A DNA stretch of 64,000 bases. Source: Nitrososphaerota archaeon. GTDB lineage: Archaea; Thermoproteota; Nitrososphaeria; Conexivisphaerales; DTJL01. Numbering within the stretch: position 1 is the first letter of the stretch; each line of letters starts with the position of its first letter. Below are positions 59,437 to 64,000 of this stretch, in pieces. Under the pieces are notes generated by a model. The model ran no database searches, had not been told where the DNA came from, and saw nothing but the letters and a program-made list of their open reading frames with translations. The stretch is from assembly GCA_021324115.1 (NCBI GenBank), contig JAJPJS010000027.1, forward strand, positions 62,001 to 126,000, written 5' to 3'. Position numbers and translations under genes: made by a program.

Positions 59437-60837
59437 ATGAGACACGCCCCTGACAAAAGCCTGCATAAATTTGTTATTGTTATGGTTGTAGTATTGATTC
59501 TTCTGGCGGTTCTTATGGCTTACTCATACGGCTATATTGGGAATGCTCCAACTTCAAACTCTGTTCCACCTGTTCAAACGCCAAATGCTCACAATGCCTC
59601 ATGGATAGCCTACCATGGCGGAATGCTGAGAAATGGATATGATCCCGCCAATGTGCTCGCGATACAGCCTTCACTTAACTGGAAATCGCCCCAGCTCGAC
59701 GGAGCCGTTTATGCTGAGCCGCTTGTGCTTAATAGCACTGTATTCGTGGCAACAGAGAACGACAGCGTTTACGCATTAAATGTGACAGATGGAGGTGTGC
59801 TGTGGCGCACACACCTTGGTTCACCGATGCCGGGCTCTCTTCTCCCCTGTGGAGACATCAACCCGTCTGGAATCACGGGTACACCTGTGATCGACACCTC
59901 CTCCAGCAGGATCTACGTAGTTGCCTTTCTGCAGCCGGGCGTGCACAGACTTTACTCGCTTGACGCCCTCACCGGAAAGGTGCTCTGGAACGTCACTGCT
60001 GACCCACCCGGTTCGAACCCTATCGTGGAGCAGCAGAGAGGTGCACTTGCACTATTCGACGGTATGGTGTATGTGCCGTACGGCGGACTTGATGGAGACT
60101 GTGGAGATTATCATGGGTACATCGTGGGAATTTCGACGTCCGGCAACGGCTCCCTGATTTCCTTCCAGGCAACCCAAAGCAGAGAAGGTGGAATATGGGC
60201 CCCATCGGGCATCGTCGTCTATGATGGGATGCTGTTCGTAGCGACTGGAAACGATGCATCGACGACGAATTTTGATTATGGCAACAGCGTCCTTGAACTT
60301 ACTCCATCCCTTCGACTTGTTAGCTGGTTCGCGCCGACAAACTGGGTAAGTCTTAACCTGAACGACCAAGACCTAGGTTCGACCTCGCCCACTGTGATCG
60401 AGCCGGATCTGATATTCCAGGTGGGAAAACAGGGCGTTGGCTATCTACTGAATGAGACCGATCTGGGCGGGGTCGGGGGTCAAGTCTTCGAGGCCAATGT
60501 ATGTGAAGGGGCCTTTGGAGGAACGGCATACCTTTACCCATACATTTACGTTTCATGCTCGAACGGTCTGTTTGCGCTATTTGTGCAGGAAGGGTCCACG
60601 CCTTCGTTCACCGTGGTATGGTATGAGGGAGGGAACTCCGGACCACCGATCATTTCTGGAGGATATGTCTGGGCAGTGAATCTAGCTTCGGGGCAGCTTA
60701 CAGCCTATGATCCCAGTTCGGGAACAATTCACTATGAAATCCAACTTTCAGGACCTGTGCACTTCGAAACACCAGCAGCCGGAGACGGAATGATTTTCGC
60801 CGTTTCCGGAAATGAGGTCATCTCGGTGACCGAGTAA
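59437..60837 (+). CDS. Membrane-anchored PQQ-like beta-propeller protein
   Basis: 466 residues from ATG 59437. One membrane segment (KFVIVMVVVLILLAVLMAYS, about residues 10-30) anchors an external domain with repeated blade motifs such as TVFVATENDSVYALNVTDGG, SRIYVVAFLQPG...LYSLDALTGKVLW, and QLTAYDPSSGTIHYE. These are PQQ-type propeller repeats. The residues that bind PQQ and metal in true quinoprotein dehydrogenases are not evident, so it may be a structural or binding protein. Many N-glycosylation sequons. A Cys pair (CGDINP, CGDYHG) may be disulphide-linked. Confidence 0.8.
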   Translation: MRHAPDKSLHKFVIVMVVVLILLAVLMAYSYGYIGNAPTSNSVPPVQTPNAHNASWIAYHGGMLRNGYDPANVLAIQPSLNWKSPQLDGAVYAEPLVLNSTVFVATENDSVYALNVTDGGVLWRTHLGSPMPGSLLPCGDINPSGITGTPVIDTSSSRIYVVAFLQPGVHRLYSLDALTGKVLWNVTADPPGSNPIVEQQRGALALFDGMVYVPYGGLDGDCGDYHGYIVGISTSGNGSLISFQATQSREGGIWAPSGIVVYDGMLFVATGNDASTTNFDYGNSVLELTPSLRLVSWFAPTNWVSLNLNDQDLGSTSPTVIEPDLIFQVGKQGVGYLLNETDLGGVGGQVFEANVCEGAFGGTAYLYPYIYVSCSNGLFALFVQEGSTPSFTVVWYEGGNSGPPIISGGYVWAVNLASGQLTAYDPSSGTIHYEIQLSGPVHFETPAAGDGMIFAVSGNEVISVTE

Positions 60838-60858
60838 ACAAGCGAGACCGAGCAGGAC

Positions 60859-61674
60859 TCAGCGACTCCTCCGGTTCAGAATAAAAAGAATGAGATACAG
60901 GGCCGAGAGAACGGCTATCGCGTAGACTATCAACTGTGTAAGAAACATGGAGATAAGTGGAAGTTGAGATTGCCATAGCGGCCCCGCTCGGAATCCAAAA
61001 TAGACCAAGGCTGCCGTCCAGCCAAGGGCTCCCACAAATGTCAATGAAACAAACGCAAGGAGTTTCATTTCGAACAAGCCTGCAGGGAAGGAGATTATTC
61101 CTCGCAGACCGGGAATGAATCTTGAAACAAAAACACTCCAGCTGCCCCTTGAGTTGAACCAGCTCTCGGCGCGGTCAAGCGACTGGTCGTTGATGTGGAG
61201 CCGGCGCAGGAGGGTTCTCAAGGCAGGCCTTCCTAACCTGAGCGCCAGATAATAATCCACAAGCGCACCCAGAACTCCTGCCACCGTGGCGACTAGTATT
61301 GCATTGGTCATCGTCATGCTTCCGGTGTAGACAAGGTAACCCGTGAATGGAAGCACGACTTCGCTCGGAATTGGAAGTGACGCACTTTCAAGCAGCATCA
61401 GAAGAAAGAGTCCAACGTACCCAAGCTGAGATGCCCAGAGGGTGAAACCGGAAAGTGAATTCGGGCTAAGCAGGGAAGCGAGATAAGCTTCGAATGGAAG
61501 CTCGAAAGGGTCAAGAATCTCGATCGCGGAAAGTGCGAAGGCGATGAATGCGAATATGAATATGTACCTTGACCTCGGGACGCCGCTGTCCCAGCTCCCC
61601 AGCTGAATCGTGTCCCCCAACGTCATATCAAGCCGGTCTGTGAAGGTATCTTTCAAGTTTTCCATCATTTGCAT
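60859..61674 (-). CDS. DedA family membrane protein
   Basis: About 271 residues, integral membrane VTT/DedA protein: GYVGLFLLMLLESASLPIPS and the hallmark FVSRFIPGLRGIISFPAG with its conserved Arg residues, plus GALGWTAALVYFGFRAG. An extra N-terminal membrane segment (YIFIFAFIAFALSAIEIL) precedes the core. DedA proteins act in lipid scrambling and membrane homeostasis in bacteria; the archaeal role is inferred only. The start is uncertain between several in-frame ATGs (61674-61665). Confidence 0.9.
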   Translation of the reverse strand: MQMMENLKDTFTDRLDMTLGDTIQLGSWDSGVPRSRYIFIFAFIAFALSAIEILDPFELPFEAYLASLLSPNSLSGFTLWASQLGYVGLFLLMLLESASLPIPSEVVLPFTGYLVYTGSMTMTNAILVATVAGVLGALVDYYLALRLGRPALRTLLRRLHINDQSLDRAESWFNSRGSWSVFVSRFIPGLRGIISFPAGLFEMKLLAFVSLTFVGALGWTAALVYFGFRAGPLWQSQLPLISMFLTQLIVYAIAVLSALYLILFILNRRSR

Positions 61675-61768
61675 TAACAACGGAGTGTGGCCTGTACTCG
61701 CTTCTCTGTGATCCTGCAGGTGTTTCCTGCACAGACCAGTATGGCTAAATAAAACTCAAAATGAACGT

Positions 61769-62329
61769 TTGGGGTTGAGGATAGACAAACCGGACGATTT
61801 GAAGAAACTTATCCGACAGCTTCCGGATTATCCTGTCAAGGGGGTGATCTTCCTTGATGTGACTCCTGTTTTCAAGGACAGCAACGCGCTGAAATATATT
61901 GTGAATTCGCAGGCCAGATTATACAGGAACAGGAAGATAGATGTTGTAGCCGGTGTCGAAGCGAGAGGCTTCATTGTGGGTGCACCCCTCGCCTACAGAC
62001 TTGGCGTCGGATTTGTTCCGATTCGTAAGCCAGGGAAGCTACCCTGGAAGAAAAGGGCGATCACATATGAGCTGGAGTATGGCAAGGAATCCGTGGAGAT
62101 TCATGAAGACGCGGTTTCAAAGGGCCAGAATGTACTTCTTGTAGACGACCTGCTTGCCACGGGTGGAACGGCAAGCGCTGCTGCTACGCTCCTCAAGGAG
62201 CTGGGAGGCAAGGTTGCCGGTATTTCCTTCGTCGTTGAACTTTCTCACATAGGTGGCAGGTCGAAGCTTGGCGGATACGATGTGCATTCTCTTATCACCT
62301 ACACAAAACAGGGTAACAGGCTGGTTTGA
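61769..62329 (+). CDS. apt: Adenine phosphoribosyltransferase-like enzyme
   Basis: 186 residues of the type I PRTase fold. PDYPVKGVIFLDVTPVF is the Apt N-terminus, AGVEARGFIVGAPLAYRLG the base-site region, and VLLVDDLLATGGTASAA the PRPP loop. Some archaeal members prefer hypoxanthine, so specificity is not certain. TTG start at 61769 or 61775. An AT-rich CTAAATAAAAC at about 61745-61755 is its probable TATA element. Confidence 0.9.
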   Translation: MGLRIDKPDDLKKLIRQLPDYPVKGVIFLDVTPVFKDSNALKYIVNSQARLYRNRKIDVVAGVEARGFIVGAPLAYRLGVGFVPIRKPGKLPWKKRAITYELEYGKESVEIHEDAVSKGQNVLLVDDLLATGGTASAAATLLKELGGKVAGISFVVELSHIGGRSKLGGYDVHSLITYTKQGNRLV

Positions 62330-62371
62330 ATAGTATTTCGCCCGTTTTTGCCATCAGATGATAACGATTCA

Positions 62372-63157
62372 CTACGTATTCAGACGCCTGATCTTCACCA
62401 CATCCCCCGTTTTGATCAAGGGTGAGGCGGGTCCCCGTCTGTTTGTCGACAGTTCCAAAAGACCGCTGCTCCCCACAACAAAGCCACGGTCAACTAACCC
62501 GATGTAGGATTTAGAGAAGCCGGATTCGAATTTTATACCGCCCACCTGTACTTCAAAACGGAGCTGTCCTTTAGACCAATCGTAGAACTCCTCGTCGGTC
62601 AGGTCCAGAATGGCGTTTCCGAAGTCATCGATGTGGAGGATGTGTGCTATTACGAGACCGGCTGCAATGTGTGGTCTGGGGAATCTGTAGCTGACCATGT
62701 TCTTGATTGCTGGCCCCAATTTCGCAAAGGGATATCCTTCTGCCAGGTGTGCAGCGGTTGGCGCAAAGACATCTCTTCCGTCAAATGTGCCCCCCCTTTT
62801 CAGCACCACCTCGTTCGACTTTATTTCGCGGACCTCGAAGTCGCCACAGGCACGAACCGCTTCAAACATCAAGCCGTTGTCGGGTCCGACAAAAAAGAGT
62901 CCCTTTGCTCTTATGGCTATGCACCGTCTTCGAGAACCCACGCCAGGGTCCACCACCCCAACAACTATGGCAGATTCAGGAAGATATCTCACAGCCTGCT
63001 TGAGGACGAAGGCGCCGGTGTGAATATCAAATTTGGGAATGTTGTGCGTAATATCAATTATATCTGTGGAAGGCGAAATTCGTTTTATCACTGATTTCAT
63101 CTGAAAAACATACTGGTCCTTCAGGCCGAAGTCTGTCAAGAGGCAAATGGCGCCCAT
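62372..63157 (-). CDS. S-adenosylmethionine hydrolase (DUF62)
   Basis: 261 residues: CLLTDFGLKDQYVFQMKSVI, DITHNIPKFDIHTGAFVL, VVGVVDPGVGSRRRCIAI, FVGPDNGLMFEAV and the C-terminal GFVVGSSGLLELS. Archaeal members use hydroxide to split S-adenosylmethionine into adenosine and methionine. All Asp/His residues of the adenosine site appear present. Alone on the minus strand between apt and the FAD enzyme. Confidence 0.92.
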   Translation of the reverse strand: MGAICLLTDFGLKDQYVFQMKSVIKRISPSTDIIDITHNIPKFDIHTGAFVLKQAVRYLPESAIVVGVVDPGVGSRRRCIAIRAKGLFFVGPDNGLMFEAVRACGDFEVREIKSNEVVLKRGGTFDGRDVFAPTAAHLAEGYPFAKLGPAIKNMVSYRFPRPHIAAGLVIAHILHIDDFGNAILDLTDEEFYDWSKGQLRFEVQVGGIKFESGFSKSYIGLVDRGFVVGSSGLLELSTNRRGPASPLIKTGDVVKIRRLNT

Positions 63158-63254
63158 GGGCGAAGGTAAGCCGGGGGAAGCTAAAAAGGAGCCACTTTAA
63201 TCGAGTGTCTGAAAGGTTCTGAAGCGGGCGATAGATTTTCCAATGCTCAGCAAT

Positions 63255-63264
63255 AAAATATAAG
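63255..63264 (+). promoter_or_regulatory. TATA box upstream of the FAD oxidoreductase
   Basis: AAAATATAAG. Transcription would start near 63290, leaving a leader of about 75 bases before the GTG at 63367. Confidence 0.45.
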
Positions 63265-63366
63265 CAAGCATTGCCTAATGATTCACGGTATGCCCTTCCC
63301 CATTTCGCCCTGCCCAGCTTCAGGGGGCAGTTCAGGGATTTTAGCCCACAGGATGGCGTTGCAACT

Positions 63367-64000
63367 GTGAATGTGACTCCAGAGGAAAGTGCTGACGTGA
63401 TTGTGGTAGGGGCAGGAGTGATAGGGTTGATGGTTGCATATCGTCTCTCGACACAGGGGTTACGAGTGCATGTCCTGGAGCAGAGAGAGGGACCGGGGCT
63501 GGGTGTTACTTCGGGTCAGGCTGGCGTCATCCACGTCGTGCAGCTTCCCTTCGGCTCGATGAAAAGCAAGCTCGCCAGACTCGGGAACAGGAAATATGAA
63601 AACATTCGACAGGAACTCGGTGTAAAGCTGGTTAGAATGCCTGCGCTGCTCATCGTGGAGAGCCTGGTGCGTATTCCGCTGCTATTCTTCGCATACCTGT
63701 ATCTTTATGCGAACCTCCGAAGGGATTTCGGCGTCAGCTTGAGAAGAGGCTCCGGATTGAGGAAGCTCGAGCCTTCCCTTTCAGATTCTGTGAAGGCCGG
63801 GATCGTGGTAGAGGGATACGGAACGATTGACTCAAACGCGCTTGTGAACGGACTTGAGAAAAACCTGATTGGCAGGGGCTCCCACATCACCTACGAAACC
63901 GGCACCCTCAAGGTCGAAGCCCGTAAACCTTGGGTACTAGGAACCGATAAAGTGAAGGTCACGGGAAGGTGGGTGGTCAATGCTGCGGGATTGAACTCCG
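63367..64000 (+). CDS. FAD-dependent oxidoreductase, DAO/LhgO-like (partial)
   Basis: The first 211 residues are visible; the gene runs off the window. VIVVGAGVIGLMVAYRLSTQG is the FAD-binding Rossmann motif in outline (GxGxxG), followed by VLEQREGPGLGVTSGQAGVI, where the Ser-Gly-x-Ala stretch contacts FAD in the DAO family. RWVVNAAGLNS at the end is a second FAD contact. It resembles L-2-hydroxyglutarate dehydrogenase or glycerol-3-phosphate dehydrogenase relatives; the substrate cannot be decided. GTG 63367 or 63373 is the likely start. Confidence 0.8.
   Translation, partial: MNVTPEESADVIVVGAGVIGLMVAYRLSTQGLRVHVLEQREGPGLGVTSGQAGVIHVVQLPFGSMKSKLARLGNRKYENIRQELGVKLVRMPALLIVESLVRIPLLFFAYLYLYANLRRDFGVSLRRGSGLRKLEPSLSDSVKAGIVVEGYGTIDSNALVNGLEKNLIGRGSHITYETGTLKVEARKPWVLGTDKVKVTGRWVVNAAGLNS

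Noticed and set aside
63289-63369. Short ATG frame (26 codons) overlapping the start of the FAD enzyme, possible leader peptide
   Set aside because: No runs of regulatory codons, no RBS, and the sequence looks like untranslated leader; insufficient support.
1-64000. CRISPR arrays, insertion sequences, prophage or plasmid signatures
   Set aside because: No direct repeat arrays, transposases, integrases or terminal inverted repeats were seen; apart from the intein the window looks like stable core chromosome.

Overview
This window is a chromosomal segment of an archaeon, most likely an uncultured euryarchaeal lineage of or near Thermoplasmata. The evidence is as follows. Ribosomal proteins are archaeal/eukaryote-type (eS4, eS6, eS24, eS27-like eS31, eS28, eL8, eL18, eL19, eL24, eL32). 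There are archaeal RNA polymerase subunits (Rpo3, Rpo7, Rpo10, Spt4), aIF2-gamma and aIF5B, SecY, archaeal AdkA, Cbf5, and TATA-type promoters. The S10/spc order is euryarchaeal. The adk-DUF106-cmk-cbf5 string lacks the L34e and L14e genes often found there, which fits Thermoplasmata. The lineage call is inference. The tRNA introns described below would be unusual for the Thermoplasmata I know of.

Layout. 1-3.8 kb: end of an Lrp/AsnC regulator, carbamate kinase, a HExxH protein and a nucleotidyltransferase-wHTH-kinase fusion. 3.8-8.2 kb (minus): S6e, aIF2-gamma, PIN, Rpo7, Spt4, GTP-dependent dephospho-CoA kinase, S24e and S27ae. 8.4-9.1 kb: a membrane-anchored cupredoxin. 9.3-14.2 kb (minus): L7ae-S28e and L24e-ndk-aIF5B, the last split by a 513-residue intein. 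14.3-21.6 kb (minus): Rpo10, S2, MEMO1, mevalonate kinase, isopentenyl phosphate kinase, type 2 IPP isomerase, GGPP synthase and GluRS, a lipid/translation operon. 21.7-24.5 kb: four complex I peripheral-arm genes (nuoB, I, C, D). 24.9-27.6 kb: an M61 peptidase and an unknown protein. 27.8-31.1 kb: S13-S4-S11-Rpo3-L18e-L13-S9. 31.3-36.2 kb: an HTH/EF-hand regulator, glmS, aconitase X (phosphomevalonate dehydratase large subunit) and uridine phosphorylase. 36.5 kb: tRNA-Ser. 36.7-49.2 kb: the large ribosomal cluster L22 to L15, then secY, adk, DUF106, cmk and cbf5. 49.3-50.6 kb: a SPOUT methyltransferase and a PDCD5-like protein that split the ribosomal cluster. 50.6-53.8 kb: L3-L4-L23-L2-S19. 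54.2-64 kb: metabolic and envelope genes (GapN-like ALDH, nucleoside hydrolase, esterase, PQQ-like propeller, DedA, Apt, SAM hydrolase, FAD oxidoreductase) with tRNA-Ile and tRNA-Ala.

The genes work together as the translation, transcription and secretion core of the cell plus archaeal lipid synthesis. mvk, aconitase X and ipk imply the phosphomevalonate-dehydratase (trans-anhydromevalonate) version of the archaeal mevalonate route, feeding IPP isomerase and GGPP synthase.

The most unusual signals are in RNA. All three tRNA genes carry very short introns, 11-19 nt, and three of the four introns lie at non-canonical sites (Ser 29/30 plus canonical 37/38; Ile 22/23; Ala 53/54). Each intron can be drawn as a bulge-helix-bulge-like motif. 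Two adjacent genes, MEMO1 and mvk, have no ATG/GTG/TTG that would include their conserved N-termini and appear to start at CTG. TTG starts are very common throughout.
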